DNA from: Cupriavidus sp. IDO
Lineage (GTDB): Bacteria; Pseudomonadota; Gammaproteobacteria; Burkholderiales; Burkholderiaceae
Length of the DNA: 34,042 nt
Assembly: GCF_000812465.1 (NCBI RefSeq)
Contig: NZ_JWMA01000090.1
Location: 1-34,042, forward strand
Reading direction: 5' to 3'
Part shown: in pieces, positions 1 to 9,971 of the stretch
How positions within the stretch are numbered: the first letter of the stretch is position 1
How the letters are laid out: each line of letters starts with the position of its first letter
Notes under the pieces: model-generated
What the model was told of the DNA's origin: nothing
Databases searched by the model: none
What the model saw: only the letters and a program-made list of their open reading frames with translations
Made by a program: the position numbers and the translations under genes

Positions 1-340
1 GCCGTGAGTTCCACGGTGTCAGTCTGTGGAGAGGAAGGCGCTGGCCATCGTCGCAAGACGATGGCGAAACCGGCCTTAGTGAAGCAGAAAGTCAGCTTCG
101 TTCCTGTTTGAGCAGGAATGAGCAAGTCTGACGGAACGGTGTCACACGAATGTAAGTTACGTCTCATGATGCACATTGCATTGTCCTCGCGCCGGGTCTC
201 GCATAGAATGCGCTGGAACACGGCGGGAAATGACCGCATACTGCCGGCATCCTCTCATTCACGACGTTCACCGGGCCTCGCCCCGCACCAGGAACGCTCC
301 TGACACGAGCGCCGCCCGACGCGCTGCACGGACATAGCAC
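1..340. other. Upstream region of zapD, no recognisable gene, three hairpins
   Basis: I recognise no protein in any frame here; the C-terminus of CoaE, the usual neighbour upstream of zapD, is not visible. Short open stretches run to the left edge in several frames but have mixed third-position bases unlike the GC-rich genes nearby. Three perfect hairpins sit in the first 120 bases: 2-6 with 12-16, a 9-bp stem 44-52 with 57-65 closed by a GCAA (GNRA-type) loop, and 101-106 with 113-118. The spacing suggests a structured RNA or the untranslated end of a gene beyond the window; the strand is unknown. The rest carries the candidate zapD promoter. Confidence 0.4.
181..209 (+). promoter_or_regulatory. 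Candidate sigma-70 promoter for zapD-yacG
   Basis: TTGTCC at 181-186 and TAGAAT at 204-209 are separated by 17 bp, a good housekeeping promoter layout (4/6 and 5/6 matches). Transcription would start near 216, leaving a leader of about 125 nt before the zapD start. This is inferred from sequence only. Confidence 0.45.
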
Positions 341-1099
341 TTGATTCTGTACGAATATCCTTTCAACGAACGCATCAGGACACTCCTGCGCCTGGAAGAC
401 CTGTTCGATCGGCTGGATTACTTTCTCGGCCAGGATCACGCCCTGCAGCATCATGTCGCCCTGACGACGCTGTTCGAGATCATCGACGTCGCCGGCCGCG
501 CCGATCTCAAGACCGACCTGATCAAGGAACTGGAGCGCCAGCGCCAGGCGCTGTCGCCGCTGCGCGCCAGTCCGCAGATCGACCAGGAAGCGCTTGATGC
601 GGTCATCGGCGAGATCGAGCAAGGCATCGCCATGCTCGGCCAGACCGTGGGCAAGGCCGGCCAGTTGCTGGTCGACAACGAGTGGCTGACCAGCATCCGC
701 AGCCGCGCCATCATCCCCGGCGGCACCTGCGAATTCGACCTGCCGGCTTATTACGCCTGGCAGCACCGCCCGGCGGAAGAACGCCGCGCCGATATCCTCA
801 AATGGGCACGTCCGCTGGTGGCGCTGCGCATGGGCACCTCGACCGTGCTGCGCCTGCTGCGCGAGTCGGGCCAGAGCGGCAAGGTCATCGCCACCGGCGG
901 CAGCTATCAGCAGATGCTGTCGGGCCGCAGCTACCAGCTGATGCAGGTGCACCTCGATGACTCGCTACTGGCCTTCATTCCCGAGATGAGCGCCAACAAG
1001 TACATGCTGTGGGTGCGCTTTACGCAGCAGGACGGTGACCTGCGCCCGCGCTCGGTCGACGCCGACATTCCCTTCCTGCTCAAACTCTGCAATTTCTGA
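341..1099 (+). CDS. zapD: Cell division protein ZapD
   Basis: 252 aa, formerly YacF/DUF1342. ZapD is a cytoplasmic FtsZ-associated protein that cross-links and bundles FtsZ filaments in the Z ring. The N-terminus ILYEYPFNERIRTLLRLE is the family hallmark, and length and the mostly helical N-terminal half followed by a beta-rich C-terminal half fit. The start is a TTG at 341. An in-frame TAG at 335-337 rules out any earlier start, and the next methionine lies well inside the conserved part. No clear Shine-Dalgarno precedes it, so translation initiation looks weak. yacG follows 4 bases after the stop, so the two form an operon. Identification is confident; the exact initiation codon slightly less so. 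Confidence 0.93.
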   Translation: MILYEYPFNERIRTLLRLEDLFDRLDYFLGQDHALQHHVALTTLFEIIDVAGRADLKTDLIKELERQRQALSPLRASPQIDQEALDAVIGEIEQGIAMLGQTVGKAGQLLVDNEWLTSIRSRAIIPGGTCEFDLPAYYAWQHRPAEERRADILKWARPLVALRMGTSTVLRLLRESGQSGKVIATGGSYQQMLSGRSYQLMQVHLDDSLLAFIPEMSANKYMLWVRFTQQDGDLRPRSVDADIPFLLKLCNF

Positions 1100-1103
1100 A
1101 GCA

Positions 1104-1295
1104 ATGCCTGCCGTCGTCAAATGCCCCACCTGCGGCACCGATGTCGCCTGGGTACCCGAAAACAAGTTCCGCCCGTTCTGTTCTGAGCGCTGCAAGCAGA
1201 TCGACCTTGGTGCGTGGGCGTCGGAAAAGTACGTGATCGGCGGCAAGCCCGGCGAAACACCGTCTCCTGACCTGCCCGAGGAAGAAGAAGACTGA
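1104..1295 (+). CDS. yacG: DNA gyrase inhibitor YacG (small zinc protein)
   Basis: 63 aa. YacG in E. coli binds GyrB and inhibits gyrase; the same role is inferred here from family membership. Four zinc ligands are visible, C7 and C10 (CPTC) and C26 and C30 (CSERC), followed by the conserved stretch KQIDLGAWASEKYVI and an acidic tail ending PEEEED. The ATG at 1104 is chosen because it lies 4 bases after the zapD stop and begins directly before the zinc domain; an in-frame upstream extension would overlap zapD and adds no conserved sequence. The zapD-yacG pairing is common in beta- and gammaproteobacteria. It converges on the OPT transporter gene. Confidence 0.93.
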   Translation: MPAVVKCPTCGTDVAWVPENKFRPFCSERCKQIDLGAWASEKYVIGGKPGETPSPDLPEEEED

Positions 1296-1336
1296 AGCCG
1301 GGCCGAAGCGCATCGCGCGCACCGATCCCCGGTTTA

Positions 1337-3370
1337 TCAGTGCGCCGCGGCCAGCACGCGGCGATAGAAGGCCACGCACACCACCGCAAAGACCGCCAGG
1401 CCAAGCCATTGGGCCGTTGCGGCAAAGCCTTCACCTACCAGCGCCAGCGGCGCCTCCGCCCCTGACAGGCCGATCACCGCGGCCAGCATCACGCCCACCA
1501 GGCTCTCCCCGACAATCAGGCCCGAGGCCAGCAGCGTGCCACGCCGCTCGGCATGTTCGAGCGCGAGCTTCACATCGTCGCCACGCGCCGCGGCGCGGCG
1601 CCGCTCGGCGCGCAGCAGCACCCAGGACAGCACGGCACCCACCACCAGTGCCGAGCTGATGGTCGGCGGCAGGTAGATGCCGATGCCGACCGCCAGCACC
1701 GGCAACCGCGCCGGGCCGCCGCGCAGGCGCAGGATTTCATCGATCACGATCAGCACCACGCCCAGCGCCACGCCGATCAGGATCATGGTCCAGTTGAGCT
1801 GGTGGGTAAAAATGCCGGTGGCGATGGCGGTCATCAGCGTTGCCTGCGGGGCCGCCAGCGCCTGCCCCGGGTCCATGCTGGCACGCGGCAATGCCCCGGC
1901 AAACCCGTAAGCGTTGTAGAGCAGCTCGAGCACCGGCGGGATCACCGCCGCGCCGACCACGCAGCCGATCAGCAGCGCCACCTGCTGGCGCCACGGCGTG
2001 GCGCCGACCAGCCAGCCGGTCTTCAGGTCCTGCAGGTTGTCATTCGAGATCGATGCGACGGCCACTACGGCCGAGGTCGTGAAGATCGCCAGCGCAATCG
2101 CGAACTTGCTGCCTTCGGGCGTATCCAGCAGGCCATCGGCATTGCCGGCAACCAGGATCACCAGCGATACCAGGATTACCGCGATGATGCCGATGCCCGA
2201 AATCGGGCTCGCGGACGAGCCGACCAGCCCGGCCATGTAGCCGCAGGCAGCCGCCACCAGGAAGCCGAACACGAAGGCAAACAACACGGCATAGCCCACC
2301 AGCCGCCAGCGGGCGCCACCATCGATCGGGGCTGGCGCCAGGAAATGGCCGAAGGTGATGGCAAGCACCACCACCAGCACCAGCGTGACCAGTCCGATCC
2401 AGCGTGCCCGCATGTCCTGCTGCGTGCGGGGCATGCCGCCCTGCCCCGCGCCGCGCAGCGCGCCGAATGAGGCGCGGATGCCATGCAGCATCGGCTTGGC
2501 CAGCGACAGCAGGGTCCAGATGGCTGCAATGCCGATGGTGCCGGCGCCGATGAAACGCGCCTGCTTGCTCCACACCATGGTGCCGAAGCTGGCCAGCGTG
2601 GCGCCCTCGGGCATCGGCGTGATGGCGGTCAGCCACGGCACCGCGATGCCCCACGTCAGCACAAGGCCGAGCAGCATCGCGAGCCCGCCGACGATGCCGA
2701 CCAGGTAGCCCGCGCCCACCAGTGCCAGCGAGAAGCCCATCGAGAGCCGCACCACCGAAGCGCCCGCCGACAGCCAAAGATTCGCCCCCTCGGCCAGCAC
2801 CCGCAGGCCGCCCGCGGCGAAACTGAACAGCCCGGCCGCGACGCCGCCCGCCAGCAGGTCGGCCAGCCCGGTCGCCTGCTTGCGCTGCCCGGGCCCGGCC
2901 TCGTCCTGCGCGGCGCTGCCGACGCGCAGGATTTCCGCCGCCGCCACGCCTTCTGGATATGGCAGGTCGCTCTGCACCACCATCGCGTGCCGCAGCGGGA
3001 TGCTGAACACCACGCCCAGCATGCCGCCGGCCGCGCAGATCGCCAGCGTCTGCCAGAACGGGAATCCCTGCCAGTGGCCAAGCATGACCAGGCCGGGCAG
3101 GATGAAGATGATGGAAGACAAGGTGCCCGCGGCCGAGGCCTGCGTCTGCACCATGTTGTTCTCGAGGATATTGGCGCCGGGGAAGAGCCGCAGCACGGCC
3201 ATCGAGATCACGGCCGCCGGTATCGCCGACGAGAAGGTCAGGCCGACCTTGAGGCCCAGATAGATGTTCGAGGCGGTGAACACGACCGTGATGAGCGCGC
3301 CCAGGATAATGCCGCGCAGGGTCAGTTCAGGCAGGGAAACGTCGTCGGCGATACGGTCGAGACGTAGCAT
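1337..3370 (-). CDS. OPT family oligopeptide transporter
   Basis: 677 aa integral membrane protein with roughly 14-16 hydrophobic segments along its whole length. The N-terminal part reads LPELTLRGIILGALITVVF and SNIYLGLKVGLTFSSAIPAA, characteristic of the oligopeptide transporter (OPT) superfamily, bacterial branch. Members take up peptides or metal chelates with proton symport; the substrate of this one cannot be told from sequence. The start at 3370 has a good ribosome site (AGGAAAGGA about 5 bases upstream on the minus strand). It lies 67 bp downstream of mutT in the same direction, so it may be read from the same transcript. No truncation seen. Confidence 0.9.
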   Translation of the reverse strand: MLRLDRIADDVSLPELTLRGIILGALITVVFTASNIYLGLKVGLTFSSAIPAAVISMAVLRLFPGANILENNMVQTQASAAGTLSSIIFILPGLVMLGHWQGFPFWQTLAICAAGGMLGVVFSIPLRHAMVVQSDLPYPEGVAAAEILRVGSAAQDEAGPGQRKQATGLADLLAGGVAAGLFSFAAGGLRVLAEGANLWLSAGASVVRLSMGFSLALVGAGYLVGIVGGLAMLLGLVLTWGIAVPWLTAITPMPEGATLASFGTMVWSKQARFIGAGTIGIAAIWTLLSLAKPMLHGIRASFGALRGAGQGGMPRTQQDMRARWIGLVTLVLVVVLAITFGHFLAPAPIDGGARWRLVGYAVLFAFVFGFLVAAACGYMAGLVGSSASPISGIGIIAVILVSLVILVAGNADGLLDTPEGSKFAIALAIFTTSAVVAVASISNDNLQDLKTGWLVGATPWRQQVALLIGCVVGAAVIPPVLELLYNAYGFAGALPRASMDPGQALAAPQATLMTAIATGIFTHQLNWTMILIGVALGVVLIVIDEILRLRGGPARLPVLAVGIGIYLPPTISSALVVGAVLSWVLLRAERRRAAARGDDVKLALEHAERRGTLLASGLIVGESLVGVMLAAVIGLSGAEAPLALVGEGFAATAQWLGLAVFAVVCVAFYRRVLAAAH

Positions 3371-3437
3371 GCGTCATCCTTTCCTGTGGATTGGCGGCGC
3401 AATTGCGGGCGCCGTCACCGCTGGCGCGCCGGGGGAG

Positions 3438-3884
3438 TCAGTCCGCGCGCGACTCTTCTGCCAGCCATTCGACCACCGGGATGGTGGCCGGCAGCAGCGG
3501 CCCCACCGTTACCGGCGTGGCCTGCCACGAGAATGCCTGGCCTTCGCGGCCGACGGGCTCGCCGCGCCAGGCCGTGACCTTGCAGAAGTACAGCCGCACA
3601 TAAGCGTGCGGATAGTCATGTTCGAGGATGTGCCAGCGCTCGCATTGCGTTACATCAAGGCCCAGCTCTTCATGCAGCTCGCGCGCCAGCGCGGCTTCGA
3701 CCGATTCACCGGGCTCCAGCTTGCCGCCGGGGAATTCCCAGTAGCCCTCATAGGGCTTGCCGGCCGGGCGCTGCGCCAGCAGGAAGCGGCCGTCCGGCTG
3801 CACCATCACGCCGACCGCGACTTCGGTGACCTTGCGCGGCGGATTGCCCGCCTGCTGCGACTGCGATTGGTCTGACTGACTCAT
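3438..3884 (-). CDS. mutT: Nudix hydrolase, MutT-like 8-oxo-dGTP diphosphatase
   Basis: 148 aa with a complete Nudix box: G54, E60, then REL-HEELGL at residues 68-76, matching GX5EX7REUXEEXGU. Proteins of this type hydrolyse oxidised dGTP to the monophosphate and so prevent A:T to C:G transversions. The surrounding residues (LLAQRPAGKPYEGYWEFPGGK) are typical of MutT proper rather than other Nudix enzymes. The first 18 residues are polar, glutamine/serine rich and probably disordered. Its ATG overlaps the stop of the upstream ATPase gene as ATGA, so the two are likely translationally coupled. The exact in vivo substrate is inferred from the family. Confidence 0.88.
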   Translation of the reverse strand: MSQSDQSQSQQAGNPPRKVTEVAVGVMVQPDGRFLLAQRPAGKPYEGYWEFPGGKLEPGESVEAALARELHEELGLDVTQCERWHILEHDYPHAYVRLYFCKVTAWRGEPVGREGQAFSWQATPVTVGPLLPATIPVVEWLAEESRAD

Positions 3885-4783
3885 GCCTGGGCGCCATCCA
3901 CGTCAGCGATATACGGCTTGCCGTGCTTGCCGCCCCAGTCGCGCGCGAACTGCCACGCTACGCGACCCGAACGCGAACCGCGCTCCAGTGCCCACACCAG
4001 CGCATCGCCGCGCGCGGCGGCAATGTCTTCCTCGGTGCAGCCGAAATGCCTGAGCCAGTGGGCGACGATTGCCAGGTACTCGTCCTGCTTGGGCGGGTAG
4101 AACGACAGCCACAGGCCGAACCGCTCCGACAGCGAGATCTTTTCCTCGACCACTTCGCCGGGATGAATCTCGCCATCGTCGGTGTGGCGATAGGTCTCGT
4201 TGTCCTTCATGTACTCGGGCAGCAGGTGGCGGCGGTTGGACGTGGCGTAGATCAGCACGTTGTCCGACTGCGCCGCGACCGAGCCGTCCAGCGCCGACTT
4301 GAGCGACTTGTAGCCGGACTCGCCTTCTTCGAACGACAGGTCGTCGCAGAAGATCACGAAGCGCTCGGGACGCTGCGAGACCTGCTCGACGATATCGCCG
4401 AGGTCGCCCAGGTCGTCCTTGTCCACCTCGACCAGCCGCAGGCCGTCCTTCACGAACGCATTGAGACAGGCCTTGATCAGCGACGACTTGCCGGTGCCGC
4501 GCGCACCGGTCAGCAGCACGTTGTTGGCCGGCAGCTGGTTCACGAACTGCCGCGTGTTGGCGACGATGGCATCCTTCTGGCGCTCGATGTTCTTGAGGTC
4601 GTCCAGGTGGATCGGCGGCAGCTGGCGCACCGGCTGCAGGTAGCCGATATTGCCGAACAGGCTCTGCCGCTTGCGCCAGCGGAACGCTACCGCCTCCTGC
4701 CAGTCCGCGTCGTTCAGCTGCGGCGGCAACCATTGTTCGAGTCGGGCGAGAAGGGAATCGAGGCGGGAGGCGAGGTCAGACAT
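3881..4783 (-). CDS. DUF815-type AAA+ ATP-binding protein
   Basis: 300 aa cytoplasmic ATPase. Walker A is GARGTGKS at residues 93-100, Walker B is FVIFCDDLSF at 142-151, and YATSNRRHLL at 179-188 fits sensor 1. The arrangement and the segment SLSERFGLWLSFYPP are those of the DUF815 family, distant relatives of DnaA/DnaC-type AAA+ proteins with no settled function. It overlaps mutT by 4 bases (ATGA) and sits downstream of argJ, across a palindromic repeat. Placement next to mutT is common in Burkholderiaceae as far as I recall, but a functional link is not shown. No strong Shine-Dalgarno precedes the ATG at 4783. Confidence 0.85.
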   Translation of the reverse strand: MSDLASRLDSLLARLEQWLPPQLNDADWQEAVAFRWRKRQSLFGNIGYLQPVRQLPPIHLDDLKNIERQKDAIVANTRQFVNQLPANNVLLTGARGTGKSSLIKACLNAFVKDGLRLVEVDKDDLGDLGDIVEQVSQRPERFVIFCDDLSFEEGESGYKSLKSALDGSVAAQSDNVLIYATSNRRHLLPEYMKDNETYRHTDDGEIHPGEVVEEKISLSERFGLWLSFYPPKQDEYLAIVAHWLRHFGCTEEDIAAARGDALVWALERGSRSGRVAWQFARDWGGKHGKPYIADVDGAQA

Positions 4784-4821
4784 GGCAGCGGCGGGAGGGA
4801 TAGCTGAGCAGAGGGTTTTGG

Positions 4822-4890
4822 CGTCGTTCCCGCGAAGGCGGGAACCCAGTGACTTTCAAAGACGCTGGATTTCCGCCTGCGCGGGAACGG
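4822..4890. repeat. REP-like extragenic palindrome
   Basis: Two imperfect inverted arms, 4825-4849 and 4865-4889, pair over about 25 bases with three mismatches around a 15-base spacer. Each arm contains the palindromic core TTCCCGCG..GCGGGAA. This type (CCCGCGAAGGCGGGAA ending CCAG) is a frequent extragenic repeat in beta- and gammaproteobacteria. It fills the gap between argJ and the ATPase gene and could also act as a transcription attenuator or mRNA stabiliser. Copy number in this genome cannot be judged from the window. Confidence 0.75.
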
Positions 4891-4900
4891 CCAGACGAGG

Positions 4901-6130
4901 TCAGGAGCGATAGTCGGCGTTAATCGAAACGTAGTCGTGCGACAGGTCGCAGGTCCACACAGTCGCCTCGGCCTGGCCGCGGCCCAGTGCGATGCGCACG
5001 GTGATCTCGGCCTGCTTCATCACGCGCTGGCCGTCTTCCTCGAGGTAGTCGGGGTTGCGGCCGCCGTCGCGGGCCACCCAGACGTCGTCCAGCCAGAGGT
5101 TGACGCGGTCTACGTCGAGGTCGTCCACGCCGGCGTAGCCGACCGCTGCCAGGATACGGCCCAGGTTGGGGTCCGATGCGTAGAACGCGGTCTTGACCAG
5201 CGGCGAGTGCGCCACGGCGTAAGCGATCTGGCGGCATTCGGCCACATCCTTGCCGCCTTCAACCCGGATGGTCATCAGCTTGGTGGCGCCTTCGCCGTCG
5301 CGCACGATCATCTGCGCGAGTTCCTGCGCCAGGGCCGTGACGGCATCGCGCAGGGCCTCGAAGGCCGCACCTTCGGTGCGCTCGATCGTAGCGGCGCCGG
5401 ACTTGCCGGTGGCGATCAGCACGAACGAGTCATTGGTCGAGGTATCGCCGTCGATCGTGATGCTGTTGAACGAGTGGTCGGCCGCGTGCGACACCAGCGC
5501 CTGCAGCACGGGCTGCGCCACGGTGGCGTCGGTGGCGATGAAGCCGAGCATGGTCGCCATGTTCGGGCGGATCATGCCGGCGCCCTTGCTGATGCCCGAC
5601 AGCGTCACGGTCTTGCCGTCGATCTGCACGGTGCGCGAAGCCGCCTTGGGCTGCGTGTCGGTGGTCATGATCGATTCGGCGGCGGCCAGCCAGTTGTCCG
5701 GCCTGGCGTTGGCAATGGCGGCGGGCAGTGCCGCGACCAGGCGGTCCACCGGCAGCTGTTCCAGGATCACGCCGGTCGAGAACGGCAGCACCTGGTCGGT
5801 CGTGATGCCCAGCTTGGCAGCCAGTGCATCGCAGGTGGCGCGGGCATTGGCCAGGCCCAGCTGGCCGGTGCCGGCGTTGGCGTTGCCGGTGTTGACCACC
5901 AGTGCGCGGATACCCTTGCCGGCGGCCAGATGCTCACGGCACACCTGGACCGGTGCGGCGCAGAAGCGGTTGCGGGTGAACACGCCGGCAACCGTGCTGC
6001 CTTCGGCCACGCGTACCACCAGCACGTCCTTGCGGTTGGCCTTGCGGATGCCGGCTTCGGCCCAGCCGAGCTCGACGCCGGCGACGGGATTCAGGTTCTC
6101 TGCCTGGGGGAGGGGAAGATTGACGGCCAT
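4901..6130 (-). CDS. argJ: Glutamate N-acetyltransferase / amino-acid acetyltransferase ArgJ
   Basis: 409 aa. ArgJ transfers acetyl from N-acetylornithine to glutamate (recycling step of arginine synthesis), and in bifunctional forms also acetylates glutamate from acetyl-CoA. The autocleavage motif KGAGMIRPNMATMLGF spans residues 182-197; T193 is the expected nucleophile at which the precursor splits into alpha and beta chains. The conserved NTGNANAGTG (80-89) and the C-terminal end SHDYVSINADYRS also match the family. ATG at 6130 is preceded by AGAGGAAC. It follows secA by 141 bp in the same direction with a palindrome between them. Whether it is mono- or bifunctional cannot be decided from sequence. 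Confidence 0.96.
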   Translation of the reverse strand: MAVNLPLPQAENLNPVAGVELGWAEAGIRKANRKDVLVVRVAEGSTVAGVFTRNRFCAAPVQVCREHLAAGKGIRALVVNTGNANAGTGQLGLANARATCDALAAKLGITTDQVLPFSTGVILEQLPVDRLVAALPAAIANARPDNWLAAAESIMTTDTQPKAASRTVQIDGKTVTLSGISKGAGMIRPNMATMLGFIATDATVAQPVLQALVSHAADHSFNSITIDGDTSTNDSFVLIATGKSGAATIERTEGAAFEALRDAVTALAQELAQMIVRDGEGATKLMTIRVEGGKDVAECRQIAYAVAHSPLVKTAFYASDPNLGRILAAVGYAGVDDLDVDRVNLWLDDVWVARDGGRNPDYLEEDGQRVMKQAEITVRIALGRGQAEATVWTCDLSHDYVSINADYRS

Positions 6131-6207
6131 GTTCTGTTCCTCTGTGCGTGCTGACTGCGTGTTGGTGCGTTCGTCGCTATTGGCCGCTGTTTCGCTGGCC
6201 CCTGACG

Positions 6208-6233
6208 AACATGCCCGCTTGCGCGGGCATGTT
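6208..6233 (-). terminator. Palindrome between secA and argJ, possible terminator
   Basis: A perfect 11-bp stem (6208-6218 with 6223-6233, arm AACATGCCCGC) with a 4-base loop lies 38 bases after the secA stop on the minus strand. The stem is strong but no T-run follows on either strand, so it may be a stability element or inefficient terminator rather than a classical intrinsic one. Confidence 0.4.
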
Positions 6234-6271
6234 GCTGCGTTACTGCTTGTCTCGTTACCTGCGATGCAGAC

Positions 6272-9046
<2,775 letters not shown>

Positions 9047-9144
9047 CGATTGCTTTCACCTGCGCGGAACCGGGCTGATACCCCTGAGTGCGGGCTTTGC
9101 TCCGGTGGCCGGGCGAGGAATGGATAGATTGGCGCAAAACGCCG

Positions 9145-9153
9145 AGTTTATCA
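9145..9153 (-). promoter_or_regulatory. Extended -10 element, secA promoter
   Basis: On the minus strand the sequence TGATAAACT gives TG-N-TAAACT, an extended -10. The -35 region is poor, as is usual for extended promoters. Transcription would start near 9138, leaving a leader of about 90 nt ahead of the secA ATG. Confidence 0.4.
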
Positions 9154-9376
9154 TGTGCCGAGGTCGCGGCCGGATCGCGCGGAGCCCCGTTTCTGCGGGG
9201 TTCGGCAGCGCCGGGCCGGCCTTGACGCGGCTGCAGCATTCATGAGAGATCGGGGCAGCCGGCACAGGTTCAATCCGCCGTGCACGCGAATGCCGCCGGA
9301 GCGCCCTGTACTGCCCATGCAGGTGGCCGGCTGCGCGGCATCCATGGCAACCCGATGCCGTACAGCCCGCCGGGAT

Positions 9377-9385
9377 TGCTAGAAT
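9377..9385 (+). promoter_or_regulatory. Extended -10 abutting the dciA start
   Basis: TGCTAGAAT is an extended -10 (TG-N-TAGAAT, 5/6 match). Its hexamer ends 6 bases before the ATG at 9392, so transcription should start at or within a base or two of the initiation codon. That predicts a leaderless dciA transcript. No -35 of quality is visible. Confidence 0.5.
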
Positions 9386-9391
9386 GCACGC

Positions 9392-9898
9392 ATGCGCATG
9401 TTCACCCACCACGCCCTGCAGACCCAGGCAGCCAAGCCGCTGAACGACTGGCTGGCGAAGTCCGGCCCGGTCTCCACGCTGATGCAGACGGCGCGGGAAC
9501 TGGCCACGCTGGAAGCGGAAGTGCTGTCGCTGCTGCCCCCGGGCATGCGCGACGGCATCGCCGTGGCCGGCGTCAAGCGCGACGCCCGCACGCCGCAGCA
9601 GGAGCAGGTGCTGCTGTTGCTGGCCGCGCATGGCGCGGCGGCGGCGCGCGTGCGCCAGGTCGTGCCGACCCTGCTGTCCCGCCTGCAGCAGCGGGGATCG
9701 CAGATCAGCGCAATCCGGGTACGGGTACAGCCGGAAGTCGGCCGCAAGTCGGACTGGGATACCGGCCCGGTCGAGCGCCCGCGCACCAGCGGGCGCATGA
9801 CCGCCACCGGGCTGGCTAGCCTCGACCAACTGGCGCAAAGCCTGCCGGAATCGCCCTTGCGCGATGCGCTGAAGACGCTCCTGTCTCACCACCGCTAA
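9392..9898 (+). CDS. dciA: DciA-type (DUF721) DnaB helicase-associated protein
   Basis: 168 aa, DUF721 family. DciA is the ancestral helicase operator that loads DnaB in most bacteria lacking DnaC/DnaI-type loaders. The N-terminal part (LNDWLAKSGPVSTLMQTARELATLEAEVLSLLP) has the small KH-like fold pattern, and the middle carries QISAIRVRVQPEV; the C-terminal third is likely helical. Position next to secA and lpxC is the usual one in Burkholderiaceae. The ATG at 9392 lies directly behind an extended -10 and has no Shine-Dalgarno; a second in-frame ATG lies at 9398. It converges on lpxC across a terminator. The family is diverse, so the helicase role is inferred. Confidence 0.82.
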   Translation: MRMFTHHALQTQAAKPLNDWLAKSGPVSTLMQTARELATLEAEVLSLLPPGMRDGIAVAGVKRDARTPQQEQVLLLLAAHGAAAARVRQVVPTLLSRLQQRGSQISAIRVRVQPEVGRKSDWDTGPVERPRTSGRMTATGLASLDQLAQSLPESPLRDALKTLLSHHR

Positions 9899-9922
9899 CG
9901 GAACCGGGACGCCACGAACATG

Positions 9923-9951
9923 AAAAAAGCCGACCCCGAGGTCGGCTTTTT
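9923..9951. terminator. Bidirectional intrinsic terminator between dciA and lpxC
   Basis: A 7-bp GC stem (GCCGACC 9929-9935 with GGTCGGC 9940-9946) and a 4-base loop are flanked by six A residues on the left (9923-9928) and five T residues on the right (9947-9951). It can terminate dciA on the plus strand and lpxC on the minus strand. Confidence 0.92.
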
Positions 9952-9971
9952 CGTACCGGCGGGAACCGGAA

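Larger units (their letters stand above)
9047..9391. other. Divergent secA/dciA intergenic region
   Basis: 345 bp without a gene. Close to secA it carries an extended -10 (9145-9153, minus strand); next to dciA it carries an extended -10 (9377-9385, plus strand). Between them is an 8-bp hairpin, 9182-9189 with 9196-9203 (arm GAGCCCCG). No secM-like ORF, as found ahead of secA in E. coli, is evident. Confidence 0.6.

Noticed and set aside
118..303. Short plus-strand ORF upstream of zapD
   Set aside because: No ribosome site, no familiar sequence, and it overlaps the likely zapD promoter.
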